DNA of 48,457 nucleotides from Geothrix sp. Lineage in GTDB: Bacteria; Acidobacteriota; Holophagae; Holophagales; Holophagaceae. The position numbers were made by a program, and so were the translations under genes. Under the pieces are notes generated by a model, which saw nothing but the letters and a program-made list of their open reading frames with translations, did not search any database and was not told where the DNA came from. This document shows, piece after piece, positions 24,496 through 34,700 of the stretch. The stretch lies in contig JAUXSE010000062.1 in assembly GCA_030681515.1 (NCBI GenBank), positions 1 to 48,457 of the forward strand, in the 5' to 3' direction. Numbering within the stretch: the first letter of the stretch is position 1; each line of letters opens with the position of its first letter.

Positions 24496-26652
24496 ATGGT
24501 CCAGAACCCCTTGCGAGGAGAGCCTTTGGCCGCCCCGTCCGTTCCTTCCATGCCCGGCACCACCCTGACCCGCGAGCAGCGGGTCCGGTTGTACCGCACC
24601 ATCTACGCTGCGCGCCGCATTGACGATAAGGAAATCACGGGCAAGCGCCAGAACAAGGTCTTCTTCCAGATCAACGGAGTGGGCCACGAAGCCGTCCAGG
24701 CCGCGGCGGCCCTGGTCTTCCGTCCCGGCCACGACTGGTTCTTCTTCTACTACCGGGACCGGGCCCTGGCCTATGGCCTGGGCTACACGGCCAAGGAGAT
24801 GTTCCTGGGCTCCGTGGGATCCGTGGAGGATCCCGCCAGCGGCGGCCGCCAGATGCCCAGCCACTGGGGGCACAAGGGCCTCAATATCTTCACCACCTCC
24901 AGTCCCACCGGCAGCCAGTTCCTTCAGGCCGTGGGGGCGGTGGAGGCGGTCATGCGCGCAGAGCAGGGCGGCCTGCAGGAGCAGCTGGGCATCCGGTCCG
25001 ACGAGGTGGCCCTGGTCACCACCGGCGACGGGACCTGCAGCCAGGGCGAGTTCTGGGAGGCCATCAGTAACGCCGTGAACCTGAAGGCCCCCGTGGTCTT
25101 CCTGGTGGAGGACAACGGCTATGCCATCAGCACGCCCAGCGAGGTGCAGTACCCAGGTGGCAACGTGGCGGCCCTGCTGCAGGGCTACGCCCCCCACGGC
25201 CTGCTGATCCTGGATGAGGTGGACGGCTGCGATCCCATCGCCAGCTACCACGTGATGAAGGCTGCTGCCGATCATGCCCGCGCCCGCAAGGGCCCGGCCC
25301 TGGTGCGGGCCAAGGTGATCCGCCCCTACAGCCACTCGCTGTCGGACGACGAGCAGCTCTACAAGTCGAAGGCCCAGCGCGAGGCCGAGGCCCTGCGGGA
25401 TCCGGTGACCACCTACGCGAAGCAGCTGGTGGCCTGGGGCGACCTCACCGAGGCCCAGCTGGAGATGCTGAAGGACGAGGTGCAGGCCGAGATTGACGCG
25501 GCCTGGGACGCGGCCGACGCCGCGCCGAAGCCCGAGCCCGGCAGCTTCTATCAGCATCTCTACAGCGAAGAGGTGGATCCCACGTCCGCCGCCTTCGACA
25601 CCGAGCACGCTCCCGGCGATCAGGCCATCGGCGCCAAGACGATGATTGACCTCATCAACGCCACCCTGAAGCACGAGATGGCGCGGGATCCGCGCATCCT
25701 GGTCTTCGGCGAGGATGTGGCCGACGCCAGCCGGGCGGAGATCCTCGACGAGGTGAAGGGCAAGGGAGGCGTCTTCAAGGCCACCCACGGCCTGCAGAAG
25801 CGGTTCGGCGACCACCGCGTGTTCAACACGCCCCTGGCGGAGGCCACCATCATCGGCCGCGCCATCGGTCTCGCGGCTCGCGGCTTCAAGCCCGTGGTGG
25901 AGATCCAGTTCTTCGACTACATCTGGCCCGCCATGCAGCAGCTCCGGGACGAGCTGGCCAATATCCGCTGGCGCTCCAACGGCGCCTTCAAGAGCCCCAT
26001 GGTGGTGCGCGTGCCCATCGCGGGCTACCTCATGGGTGGCGCCACCTTCCACAGCCAGTGCGGCGAAAGCACGTTCACGCACATTCCGGGACTGCGCGTG
26101 GTCTATCCCGGCACGGCGCTGGACGCCGCGGGCCTGCTGCGCACGGCCATCCGCTGCGACGATCCGGTGCTCTTCCTGGAGCCGAAGCACCTCTACCGGC
26201 AGATCCACAACAAGGGCAACGACCCTGGTCCCGGCTTCATGATCCCCTTCGGCAAGGCCCGGGTGGTGCGGGAGGGCACGAGCCTTTCCGTCATCACCTA
26301 TGGCAGCACCGTCCATCGCGCGGTGCAGGCGGCCCGCGAGGTGGAGAAGGAGGGCATCTCCGTCGAGATCATTGATCTCCGCACGCTGAATCCCTACGAC
26401 TGGGCCGCCATCTCCGCATCCGTCCAGAAGACCCACCGCGTGATCGTGGCCCACGAGGACACCCTGAGCTGGGGCTATGGCAGCGAGATCGCGGCCCGCA
26501 TCGCCGATGAGCTGTTCTTCCACCTGGACGCCCCCGTGCGCCGCGTGGCCGCCAAGGACACCTGGGTGGCCTACTATCCGGCCCTGGAGGACGAGATCCT
26601 GCCCCAGCCCAAGGACTTCCTCGAAGCCTTCCGCAGGCTCGCGGCGATTTAG
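24496..26652 (+). CDS. Fused alpha-beta E1 component of a 2-oxoacid dehydrogenase
   Basis: 718 aa; GGGAGG precedes the ATG. The N-half (~30-360) is E1 alpha, with the thiamine-diphosphate/Mg motif [19 protein letters not shown] and [13 protein letters not shown]. The C-half (~385-718) is E1 beta, with [48 protein letters not shown] and [15 protein letters not shown]. The usual two subunits are joined by an acidic/Pro linker near 365-380. It is cytoplasmic and decarboxylates a branched-chain or related 2-oxoacid and acylates E2 lipoate. No E2 or E3 gene is adjacent, so partners lie elsewhere. Substrate is uncertain; the sequence looks more BCKDH-like than pyruvate-specific. Confidence 0.92.
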   Translation: MVQNPLRGEPLAAPSVPSMPGTTLTREQRVRLYRTIYAARRIDDKEITGKRQNKVFFQINGVGHEAVQAAAALVFRPGHDWFFFYYRDRALAYGLGYTAKEMFLGSVGSVEDPASGGRQMPSHWGHKGLNIFTTSSPTGSQFLQAVGAVEAVMRAEQGGLQEQLGIRSDEVALVTTGDGTCSQGEFWEAISNAVNLKAPVVFLVEDNGYAISTPSEVQYPGGNVAALLQGYAPHGLLILDEVDGCDPIASYHVMKAAADHARARKGPALVRAKVIRPYSHSLSDDEQLYKSKAQREAEALRDPVTTYAKQLVAWGDLTEAQLEMLKDEVQAEIDAAWDAADAAPKPEPGSFYQHLYSEEVDPTSAAFDTEHAPGDQAIGAKTMIDLINATLKHEMARDPRILVFGEDVADASRAEILDEVKGKGGVFKATHGLQKRFGDHRVFNTPLAEATIIGRAIGLAARGFKPVVEIQFFDYIWPAMQQLRDELANIRWRSNGAFKSPMVVRVPIAGYLMGGATFHSQCGESTFTHIPGLRVVYPGTALDAAGLLRTAIRCDDPVLFLEPKHLYRQIHNKGNDPGPGFMIPFGKARVVREGTSLSVITYGSTVHRAVQAAREVEKEGISVEIIDLRTLNPYDWAAISASVQKTHRVIVAHEDTLSWGYGSEIAARIADELFFHLDAPVRRVAAKDTWVAYYPALEDEILPQPKDFLEAFRRLAAI

Positions 26653-26656
26653 GCTC

Positions 26657-26690
26657 TCCGGGGGTTCCGCGCTGCGCGCACACCCCCGGA
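26657..26690. terminator. GC-rich hairpin after the E1 gene
   Basis: Arms TCCGGGGGT (26657-26665) and its complement (26682-26690) begin 5 bp after the stop. A nested GCGC-TGC-GCGC hairpin lies in the loop. There is no T-run, so it is at best a weak or Rho-assisted terminator. Confidence 0.4.
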
Positions 26691-26807
26691 CCCCCGCGCC
26701 CGGGCCGGCGGAGCCATCCCGGGCTTGTTAAGGCAAGGTTGGGATCGGATGAAACTCGAGGGATCGCCCTGCCCAGCGTTAGGATGGGGCATCACCCCGG
26801 GGGATTC

Positions 26808-27608
26808 ATGCGCCTTCTGCCGATCACCCTTCTGCTGCAAGCCGCTGCGGTCTTCGCCCAGCTGGGGGCTCCCTATCAGCCCGCCCCTCCTTCCCAGAGC
26901 ACCTGGACCCTGGGCGCCCAGACCTTCGGGCCCACGCTGACGGGCCATTTCCAGGGCATCCAGGATGGCCAGCCCATCTCCGTGGATCTGGCCGGGGACC
27001 TGGGCCTGGGCAAGGACAAGACCACGCCCGGATTCTTCCTCGACTACCAGGGCCCCCGCTTCGCCTTCCAGATCTCCAGCGGTGCCGCCGAGTATCGGGG
27101 CGACCGCGTGATCAACCGCGCCGTGACGGTGAATGGGGTCTCCTACGCCGCCGGCACCCGCGTCCAATCCCGCGTGAAACTCGCCAGCGTGGACGGCATC
27201 TGGACCATCAAGATCGTGCGCGAATCCGATGCCTGGCTGGGCATTGATCTGGGCGTGCAGGCCTGGACCATTGACCTGGACGCGACCAGCGTGCCCACCC
27301 TTCCCGGGACCCCGGTCACGGCCAGCACCCGGATCCAGGCGCCCATCCCGCAGATCGGCCTTTCGGGGGGATCCCGCGGGTTCAACGGGGCGGTCGAGTC
27401 CAAGGCCTATGTCCACTACCTGGCCTACAAGCAGGCCAAGTACACCCTGTGGGGCGCCGATGTGCGGATCTTCCCCGTGCGCTGGTTCGGCCTTCGCGCC
27501 TTCTACGAGGGCGGCAGCTTCGACGTGCCCAGGGGCTCACTGAATGACGATCTGGAGCTGAAACTCGACCGCAAGGGGATCGGGCTCGGGGCCGTGGTCC
27601 GGTTCTAA
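26808..27608 (+). CDS. Putative outer-membrane beta-barrel protein
   Basis: 266 aa from the ATG that begins the signal peptide MRLLPITLLLQAAAVFAQ; an in-frame start 69 nt upstream adds only a non-signal leader. The mature chain alternates hydrophobic and polar residues (FFLDYQGPRFAFQISSG, YVHYLAYKQAKYTLWGADVRIF) and ends GAVVRF with a terminal Phe, the usual beta-barrel assembly signal. There is no internal repeat or enzymatic motif. I do not recognise the family. It stands alone between the E1 gene and the cold-shock gene. Confidence 0.8.
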   Translation: MRLLPITLLLQAAAVFAQLGAPYQPAPPSQSTWTLGAQTFGPTLTGHFQGIQDGQPISVDLAGDLGLGKDKTTPGFFLDYQGPRFAFQISSGAAEYRGDRVINRAVTVNGVSYAAGTRVQSRVKLASVDGIWTIKIVRESDAWLGIDLGVQAWTIDLDATSVPTLPGTPVTASTRIQAPIPQIGLSGGSRGFNGAVESKAYVHYLAYKQAKYTLWGADVRIFPVRWFGLRAFYEGGSFDVPRGSLNDDLELKLDRKGIGLGAVVRF

Positions 27609-27767
27609 AAAAAACGCGTTCCGGCAGAAATTGGCGGTAGACGCTGGCAATCCTGTCATGATTTCCCGCGTGACCCGCCAAGGGCGGACCTCACGCCTAC
27701 GCTATGACGGCCTTGTCTGGGGAAAGTCATCGCTTCACCATCACCAGACATTCTGCGGGAAACAGTC

Positions 27768-27971
27768 ATGGCTCAAGGCATCGTCAAGTGGTTCAACGCC
27801 GAAAAGGGCTTCGGATTCATCACCCCCGATGAGGGCGGTGCGGATCTTTTCGTTCACCACACCGCCATCCAGGGCGGCGGCTTCCGCACCCTGGACGAGA
27901 ATCAGCGTGTCAGCTTCGAAGTGTCCCAGGGCCAGAAGGGCCCCCAGGCCACGAACGTCCAGAAGGTCTAG
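27768..27971 (+). CDS. CspA-type cold-shock protein
   Basis: 67 aa OB-fold RNA chaperone. RNP1 KGFGFI and RNP2 DLFVHHTAI are intact, and the N-terminal [15 protein letters not shown] is canonical. The 159-bp stretch between the previous stop and this start holds no gene and is probably promoter plus the long leader usual for this family; I see no strong -35/-10 pair. A strong terminator follows 14 bp after the stop. Confidence 0.95.
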   Translation: MAQGIVKWFNAEKGFGFITPDEGGADLFVHHTAIQGGGFRTLDENQRVSFEVSQGQKGPQATNVQKV

Positions 27972-27985
27972 TCCTTCTCCGTCCC

Positions 27986-28020
27986 AAAGAAAAGGCGGCC
28001 CACCGGGCCGCCTTTTCTTT
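27986..28020. terminator. Bidirectional intrinsic terminator
   Basis: A perfect 16-bp stem (27986-28001 with 28005-28020), loop ACC, GC-rich centre, with A-rich 5' and T-rich 3' outer ends. It works on both strands and serves the cold-shock gene and the convergent membrane-protein gene at 28036. Confidence 0.92.
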
Positions 28021-28035
28021 GGGGTCGCCTCGAAT

Positions 28036-28386
28036 CTAGTGTTGCCCGTGCCCGTGGTCATCGGCCACGGCGGGCTTGCCGATGAACTCGGGTTTGCGGC
28101 CCAGGAAGAGGACCCATAGCCCGAACAGGGCCAGGATGCCCAGCCCCAGGCCCAGGAGGGCGGGACGGAGGGCGGCCAGGGCCGGGTAGCGGAAGCCCAG
28201 GAGGCCCACCGTGGACCCGAAGAATCCGACCGCGATGAGCAGAATTCCCCAGCGCGCCGAGGCCACGGGATTCTGGCCCACTTCCTCGGGCAGGGTGCCC
28301 AGGGGCGTCTTCACCTCGCCGGCCACATGGGTGCCCTGGAAGATCAGGACGACGAACAGGATGAAATAGAAGACCAGGAAGGTCAT
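28036..28386 (-). CDS. Small three-helix membrane protein
   Basis: 116 aa. Hydrophobic segments at about 1-20 (FLVFYFILFVVLIFQG), 45-66 (WGILLIAVGFFGSTVGLLGF) and 70-95 (ALLGLGLGILALFGLWVLFL), then a short tail ending DDHGHGQH that could bind metal. GGAG precedes the ATG. It is divergent from the TetR gene and shares the 150-bp region with its operators, so TetR may also affect it. No family recognised. Confidence 0.8.
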   Translation of the reverse strand: MTFLVFYFILFVVLIFQGTHVAGEVKTPLGTLPEEVGQNPVASARWGILLIAVGFFGSTVGLLGFRYPALAALRPALLGLGLGILALFGLWVLFLGRKPEFIGKPAVADDHGHGQH

Positions 28387-28460
28387 GGGGGACTCCGGGG
28401 GGGATCCAGGATCTCATGAAGCATCCCGGGGGGCGACGGGAGGTGTCCAACATTCGGGGA

Positions 28461-28488
28461 TTGACACCATCAATCGTTTGATTAATCT
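28461..28488 (+). promoter_or_regulatory. Promoter of the TetR/RND operon
   Basis: A perfect -35 TTGACA (28461-28466), 16-bp spacer, TAATCT (28483-28488) as a weak -10. The first operator-like site lies over the spacer and -10, fitting repression by the TetR protein encoded downstream. Confidence 0.5.
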
Positions 28489-28517
28489 GACATTCTGAAT
28501 TAATCACTCGATTGATT
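28468..28517. promoter_or_regulatory. Paired TetR-type operators
   Basis: Two AATC-N4-GATT sites (AATCGTTTGATT and AATCACTCGATT) in inverted orientation. The imperfect half-site blocks are 28468-28486 and 28499-28517. They are AT-rich against a GC-rich background, one over the -10 region and the other over the probable transcription start, 20 bp before the tetR start codon. Confidence 0.6.
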
Positions 28518-28536
28518 CACTGCACCGAGACATGCC

Positions 28537-29211
28537 ATGTGCCCCCTAGCGCTGCCCCAGGACACCCGGACCCGCCTGATCGAATCGGCCATCCTCCACT
28601 TTGCCGCCAAGGGTTTTGACGGGACCGGCATCCGGGAGATCGCCAAGGGGGCCCAGGCCAATTCGGCCCTGGTCACCTACCACTTCTGCGGGAAGGAGGG
28701 GCTTTATCTGGAAGCTCTCAAGGCCATCTTCTCCCGCAAGGCATCGCCGGTGGCGGAACTGGCGAGCATCCCGCCGGCCGGAACCCCCGGGGCGAGGAAG
28801 GCCGCCCTCCAGGGGCTTCAGAACTACATCCGGGCCTTCATCACCGAGCTGATGTCCTGCGACGGATCCGACCCCGTGGACGAGGCCGCCATGATCCTCA
28901 TGGCCCGGGAGATGCAGGCGCCGCGGCCCGCCTCGGTGCCCCTGCTCATGGAGCACGTGAAACCGTACGTGACCTACCTGATGAACTGTCTTCAGGTGTT
29001 GCGGCCGGATCTCGACGAGGAGGCGCTGTTTTCCATGGGGGTGAGCATCCAGGGCCAGATGCTCCACTTCCGGAATTCCCTGGGGATCATCCGCCTCATC
29101 CGGGGGAATCCAGCCTACCCGGAGGATCTGTCCCAGGTCATCGAGCACTACATCGCCTTCAGCCTGAGGGGACTTGGCGTTCCCGAGGCCTTCCCCCAGC
29201 CGAGGACCTGA
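28537..29211 (+). CDS. TetR/AcrR-family repressor (CerR-like C-terminus)
   Basis: 224 aa. An N-terminal helix-turn-helix (~10-58) with RTRLIESAILHFAAKGFDGTGIREIA and ANSALVTYHFCGKEGLYLEAL is typical of TetR. The C-terminal ligand domain resembles the DUF1956/CerR type (FITELMS, EAAMILMAREMQ, QGQMLHFRNS). It probably binds the two operators just upstream and represses its own operon until a small molecule binds. Its stop is 2 bp before the tolC-like ATG, so translation is coupled with the pump genes. Confidence 0.92.
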   Translation: MCPLALPQDTRTRLIESAILHFAAKGFDGTGIREIAKGAQANSALVTYHFCGKEGLYLEALKAIFSRKASPVAELASIPPAGTPGARKAALQGLQNYIRAFITELMSCDGSDPVDEAAMILMAREMQAPRPASVPLLMEHVKPYVTYLMNCLQVLRPDLDEEALFSMGVSIQGQMLHFRNSLGIIRLIRGNPAYPEDLSQVIEHYIAFSLRGLGVPEAFPQPRT

Positions 29212-29213
29212 CC

Positions 29214-30581
29214 ATGCTCCTGATCTCGCCACCCGCCCTCCAGGCGCCCGACATGAACGAGGGGGACCGCCCGCTCCCTCGTGCACCCCACGTAGTGATC
29301 GGGCAAAGCCCGATCACTACGTCTGCCCCCGCCAGCGAGCCCCTTTCACTGGACCTGTCGGGCGCCCTTTCCCGTGCCCGGGCCGAGAACGCCATGCTCC
29401 GCGCCGCCCAGGCCCGGGTGGACGAGCGCCGTGGCCTCATCACCACCACCCGGGCCGATGCCTTGCCGCAGCTCACGCTCATGGGCGACTTCACCCGGGT
29501 GCGGGATGTCTCCATCCTCAACAGCGGTTTCGCGGACAGCGCGGCAAGGTTCGGCCTGACGCCGGATTCCCTGGTGGGCGCCCGCAGCATCTACACCAGC
29601 CAGGCCAACCTGACGCAGCCCCTCTTCTACTGGGGCAAGCTGGGCACCGCCGTGGACATCGCGATGATGGGCGAAAAGGAGGCCGCGCTGGCCTACACGA
29701 CCTCGGAACTGGATGTCCTGCACGGCGTCGCCAGGGCCTACCTGACCGTTCTATCGGCTCAGGCGGAGCAGGAGGTCATCGAAAGCCGGCGGAAGACCGC
29801 CGAGCAGTTCGTATCGGACGTGAAGGCCAAGCTGGAGGCCCAGACCGCCACCGAACTGGATCGCCTGCGCGCCGAGAGCGAGCTGCTGGCCGTGATCCCC
29901 GAATCGCTCCAGGCCGAGGCCCAGGTGAAGCGGGCCATGGAAGTCCTGAACGGGCAGCTGGGGCTGGATCCCAGGACGCCGGTCGCCCTCGCGGAGCTGG
30001 GGCAGCCGGAACCGGCGACCAGGCCCGCGGGCACGGAGCGCAGCGAGCTCGCGCAGCTGAAGCAGCAGGAAGCGATGTACCGCGCCAATGGAAAAATCAT
30101 CACCTCGGATCTGCGCCCCAAGTTCGACCTCAGCGCCAGCTACGGCTACCAGGCGGGCCAGACGGACCACCTCTTCAAGGAGCCCTACGACACCTGGAGG
30201 GTGAGCGTCACCATGAAGTTCCCGGTCTTCGACGGGCTGCGCAGCTCGGGCAAGCGGGCCCAGAACACGGCCCAGCTCGAGCAGGTCAAACAGATGCGCC
30301 TGGATCGCGAGCGATCCGTCGCCATCGAGCAGAGCACCGCCGACCGCGAACTGGAGAAGGCCGCCGCCCTGCGCGTGGCGGCCCGGAAGGCCCACGATGC
30401 CACCGTGGAAGCCCTGCGCATGAGCCGCGAAGCCTTCGACCAGGGACTCATCACCTCCCTCGACCTGCTGCTGGCGGAGCGCACCGAGCGCCAGGCGGAA
30501 AGCCAGCGGCGCCGGGCCGAACTGGGCCTATGGGCCGCCCGCTTTGACCAGCGGCGCGCCCTCGGGCTGCCGCCTCTCTGA
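29214..30581 (+). CDS. TolC-family outer-membrane efflux channel
   Basis: 455 aa. Two OEP repeats (about 50-240 and 260-450) are predicted to be mostly long helices (LSRARAENAMLRAAQARVDERRG; VSVTMKFPVFDGLRSSGKRAQ), as in trimeric efflux ducts. The N-terminus is odd: the signal-like stretch is short (MLLISPPALQA), followed by a segment encoded partly by a perfect 33-bp palindrome (29290-29322; VVIGQSPITT). Export may use this weak signal, or the palindrome may have disturbed it. It forms the outer part of the tripartite pump with the next two genes. Confidence 0.92.
   Translation: MLLISPPALQAPDMNEGDRPLPRAPHVVIGQSPITTSAPASEPLSLDLSGALSRARAENAMLRAAQARVDERRGLITTTRADALPQLTLMGDFTRVRDVSILNSGFADSAARFGLTPDSLVGARSIYTSQANLTQPLFYWGKLGTAVDIAMMGEKEAALAYTTSELDVLHGVARAYLTVLSAQAEQEVIESRRKTAEQFVSDVKAKLEAQTATELDRLRAESELLAVIPESLQAEAQVKRAMEVLNGQLGLDPRTPVALAELGQPEPATRPAGTERSELAQLKQQEAMYRANGKIITSDLRPKFDLSASYGYQAGQTDHLFKEPYDTWRVSVTMKFPVFDGLRSSGKRAQNTAQLEQVKQMRLDRERSVAIEQSTADRELEKAAALRVAARKAHDATVEALRMSREAFDQGLITSLDLLLAERTERQAESQRRRAELGLWAARFDQRRALGLPPL
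29290..29322. repeat. Perfect 15-bp-arm palindrome in tolC-like N-terminal codons (loop AAA)
   Basis: Arms 29290-29304 and 29308-29322 are exact reverse complements around AAA, with apex GC-AAA-GC. At 33 bp it adds a whole number of codons. It is the longest member of the GC-NNN-GC palindrome set in this window. Confidence 0.9.
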
Positions 30582-30615
30582 TTGATTCGACCCCGCCCCC
30601 GATCTGGAGCTTGCC

Positions 30616-31716
30616 ATGAACCGCAAAGCCATCGTTGTCTACGGCGTGCTGCCCGCCCTCGTCATTGCCGGAGCCGCCACCTTCCACCGCATGAGCCGCA
30701 ACGCCGAACTGGACCGCCAGAAGGCGGCCAAGGATGCGGCGCTGGTCACCGTGTCCATGGCGCCCGTGGAGACCCGCCCCTTCCATGGCACGCTGGCCTT
30801 CACGGGCACGGTGCTGGCGGTGGACCGGGCCGAGATCAAGGCGGAAGTCTCCGGCCGCGTCACCCGCGTGGCCGTGCGCGAGGGCGATCGCGTCAGCCGG
30901 GGCACGATGCTCGCCATGCAGGACGAGGAGGATCTCCTCCTGTCCATGCAGGTCGCCGAGGCCCAGGCGGCCCAGGCCCAGGCCCAGCAGGCCCGCCGCG
31001 ACAATGACCGCGCCGTGGCCCTGCTGGAGAAGCGCAGCGTGACCCGGCAATTCGCCCAGCAGGCAGAGACGGCTTTCCATGCCACGCAGGATGCCTCCCG
31101 CGCCGCCGCAAGCAACCTCGGCCTGGCCCGGTCCCGGTTCCACAAGGCCCGCATCGCCTCGCCCATCGCCGGCGAAGTGGCCCAGCGGCTCGTCCAGCCG
31201 GGCGAGGTGCTGGCCCCGGGCCAGCCCGTCTTCATGGTGGTGGACAACCGCCGCATGGAGATCCAGGCCGATCTCCCCGCCGCCTCCGCGGCCTCGGTGA
31301 AGGTGGGCCAGAAGGTGCGCTTCCGCGTGGCCGGGTTCGCCGGGCCCTTCGAGGGTGCCGTGGCCAACGTGGCCGCCGCCGTGGCTCTGGATGGGCGCAC
31401 CCTGCGCGTTCGCGTCGAGCTCCCGAACGCCGATGGCCGCCTGAAATCAGGCCTCTTCGCGGAAGGCGAGATCTTGGGCAACGGCGAGGTCCAGCGGCCG
31501 GCGCTGCCCGTCGCGCTGGTGCGCGCGGAAGGCCAGGAGGCCCAGGTCTATGTGGAGGAGGGCGGCATCGCCCGCCTCCGCCGCGTGACCCTCGGCCCCG
31601 AGCAGGACGGCTGGCGCGCCGTGGAAGGCCTCGCGGCGGGCGTGAAGGTGGTGTCCCAGGGCCGCGACCAGGTGAGCGAAGGCAGCCGTCTGCGCATCGT
31701 GCCGGAAGGGAAGTGA
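30616..31716 (+). CDS. RND efflux periplasmic adaptor (membrane fusion protein)
   Basis: 366 aa; GGAG upstream of the ATG. An N-terminal signal anchor (AIVVYGVLPALVIAGAATF) is followed by a lipoyl/barrel-sandwich half (GTVLAVDRAEIKAEVSGRVTRVAVREGDRVSRG), an Ala/Gln-rich alpha hairpin (~110-175), the second half (KARIASPIAGEVAQRLVQPGEVLAPGQPVF) and a beta-barrel domain. It links the inner-membrane RND pump to the TolC-like channel. It starts 34 bp after the channel gene and ends 3 bp before the permease gene. Confidence 0.93.
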   Translation: MNRKAIVVYGVLPALVIAGAATFHRMSRNAELDRQKAAKDAALVTVSMAPVETRPFHGTLAFTGTVLAVDRAEIKAEVSGRVTRVAVREGDRVSRGTMLAMQDEEDLLLSMQVAEAQAAQAQAQQARRDNDRAVALLEKRSVTRQFAQQAETAFHATQDASRAAASNLGLARSRFHKARIASPIAGEVAQRLVQPGEVLAPGQPVFMVVDNRRMEIQADLPAASAASVKVGQKVRFRVAGFAGPFEGAVANVAAAVALDGRTLRVRVELPNADGRLKSGLFAEGEILGNGEVQRPALPVALVRAEGQEAQVYVEEGGIARLRRVTLGPEQDGWRAVEGLAAGVKVVSQGRDQVSEGSRLRIVPEGK

Positions 31717-31719
31717 GCC

Positions 31720-34700
31720 ATGTTCCTGTCTGACCTTTCCATCAAGCGGCCCGTCCTCACGACGATGATCATGCTGGCCCTCGTGGTGCTGGGCCTGTTC
31801 TCCGTGCGGGGCATCGGCATTGACCAGTGGCCCAAGATTGACTTCCCCGTGGTCACCGTCAGCGTGCCCTATCCCGGCGCCAGTCCCGACGCCGTGGAAC
31901 AGGATGTCGTCAAGAAGATCGAGGAGGCCCTCAACACCCTGGAGAAGGTGAAGGAGATATCGGCCACCAGCCAGGAGTCCATCGGCACCGTGGTCGTCCA
32001 GTTCCATCTCGAGCGGGACGTGGACAAGGCCCTGGAGGATGTCCGCTCCAAGATCGGCCAGATCCGCAAGGACCTGCCCGAGACCATCAAGGAACCCATC
32101 ATCGCCAAGATGGACCCGGCCCAGCTGCCAGTGGTCTCTCTGGTGGTGGGCCCTGACGCCAAGCACGCGGGCATGAGCCCCCGCGAGCTGACCCGGATCG
32201 CCGAGGAATTCCTCAAGCGCCGCGTGGAGAACACGCCGGGCGTGGGCAGCGTGGAAGTCGTGGGTGGCAGCCAGCGCGAAATCCTCATCCAGGCCGATCC
32301 GCAGAAGCTCAGCGCGCTGGGCGTTTCGCTCCAGTCGGTGACCTCGGCCCTGGGCAACGATTCCCGCAGCATCCCGTCCGGCAACCTGCTCCAGGGCAGC
32401 CGCGAGATCAGCGTCATGGTGGACGCCAAGGCCCGGCGCGTGGAGGACTTCGAGCACATGATCGTGGGCAACCGCCAGGGCCGCCCCGTGGAATTGGGGG
32501 AGGTGGCCCGGGTGGTGGATGGCGTGAAGGAGCGCCGCACCCTCGCCCTGTTCAATGGCCAGGAGGCCGTGGCCCTGCTGGTCCAGAAGCAGCTGGGCGG
32601 CAACACCGTGGCCATGGTGGATGCCCTGGACAAGGCCCTGCAGCAGCTCGGCCCCGAACTCGAAAAGGCCGGCGTCCAGGTCACCAAGGCCAAGGACAAC
32701 GCCAAGTTCATCCATGACGCGGTGGATGACGTGAAGGTGGCCATCTTCCTGGGCGGCGCGCTCACGGTGGTGATCGTCTTCTTCTTCCTGAAATCCTGGC
32801 GCTCCACGCTGATCACCAGCCTGACCCTGCCCGTGTCCATCATCTCGTCCTTCATCATCATGAAGATGCTGGATTTCACGCTGAACACCATGACCCTCAT
32901 GGGCCTCAGCCTCGCGGTGGGCATCCTTATTGACGATGCCATCGTGGTCCGGGAGAACATCACGCGGCACGCGGAAATGGGCAAGGACCACGTGACGGCG
33001 GCCCGGGAGGGCACCGCCGAGATCGGCCCCGCTGTCGTCGCGACCACCCTTTCCATCCTGGCGGTGTTCGTGCCCGTGGCCTTCATGGGCGGCATCGTGG
33101 GGCGCTTCTTCTTCCCCTTCGCCATCACCGTGGCCTTCGCCGTGGCGGTGAGCCTCTTCGTCAGCTTCACGCTGGATCCCATGCTCAGCGCCGTCTGGCC
33201 GGATCCCGAGCACGAGAAGGGCCACCACACCCTCGACGAGGCCGGATCGGGACGCAACCCGGTCCGTCTGGCCGTGGCCTGGTTCAACCGCCAGCTCGAC
33301 GGCTGGGAAATCGTGTACCGGGATGGCATCCGCTGGTCCCTGGAGCATCGCAAGACCGTCATGGCCGTGGGGTTCGGAAGCTTCTTCCTCGCCATGGGGC
33401 TGTCGGGCCTGCTGGGCAACGACTTCATGTCCGACTATGACCGCGGCGACCTGCAAGTGGGCTTCAAGACCGAACCGGGATCCAGCCTGGCCGCCACCGA
33501 GGCCAAGGCGATGCAGGTGGAGAAGATCATCCGCCAGTCCCCGGAGGTGGAGCGCACCTTCACCAGCATCGGCACCGGCCTCAACGCCACGATCAATGAG
33601 GGTTCGATCTACGTGAAGTTCAAGGAGGGACGCCGGCGCAGTCACGTCGCCATCCGGCGCGAATTCCGGGACCGTTTCCAGGCCCTCGCCGGCATCGAGA
33701 CGAGCATCGAGGCGGTGAATGATTTCGGCGATCCGAAGCCCTTCATGGTCGCCGTGCTGGCGCCCGAACGCGCCCTGGTGGAGCGGGCCGAACCCCAGGT
33801 GCGGGCCGTGTTCCAGAAAGTGACGGGCGCCGTGGACATCCAGAGCAGCCGCGACGCGGGCCGTCCCGAGCTGAGGCTCGTGGTGGACCGCAAGGCCGCC
33901 TCGGATCTCGGCGTGTCCCCGGGCGCCGTGGCCGCCGTGGTCAGACCCCTGGTGGATGGCGTGGAGGTCTCCAAGTTCGAGGATGTCTCCGGCGAGCAGT
34001 ACGACGTCCGGGTGCGGCTATCCGACGAAGCGCGCCGGAAAGCCTCGGACCTGGCGGGCATGATGGTGGTCTCCACCAAGAAGGACAAGGCGGGCAACAA
34101 CACCCTGGTGCGCGTGGACCAGGTGGCCCGTTTCGAGGAGTCGCTGGCGCCCAGCAAGCTCCAGCGGCGCGATCTGCAGGCCCAGCTCCTGCTCACCGCC
34201 AACAAGGAGGGCAAGTCGCTGGAAGAGGTGGTGGCCGAACTGGGCAAGGGCATTGACAAGCTCAAGGCCAGCGGCGAGCTGCCCGAGGGCGTGAAGGTGG
34301 CCTTCATCGGCCAGGCCAGGGACAACAAGGAAACGGCGGGCTACATGGGCTCGGCCCTGCTGCTGGCCGTGGTGTTCATCTACATCGTGCTGGCCTCGCA
34401 GTTCGAAAGCTTCAAGCTTCCGGTCACCATCATGCTCAGCCTGCCGCTCTCCATGGTGGGCATGGTGCTCATGCTGCTGGTCACGGGCGATTCCATGTCC
34501 ATGATGACCAGCATCGGCCTGATCCTGCTCATGGGCCTCGTGACGAAGAACGCCATCCTGCTGGTGGACCACGCCCTGCATCTGGAACGCGAGGAGGGCA
34601 TCCCCCGCCGCGAGGCCATCATCCGCGCCGGCACGGTCCGTCTGCGGCCCATCCTCATGACCAGTTTCGCCATGATCTTCGGCATGCTTCCGCTGTTCTT

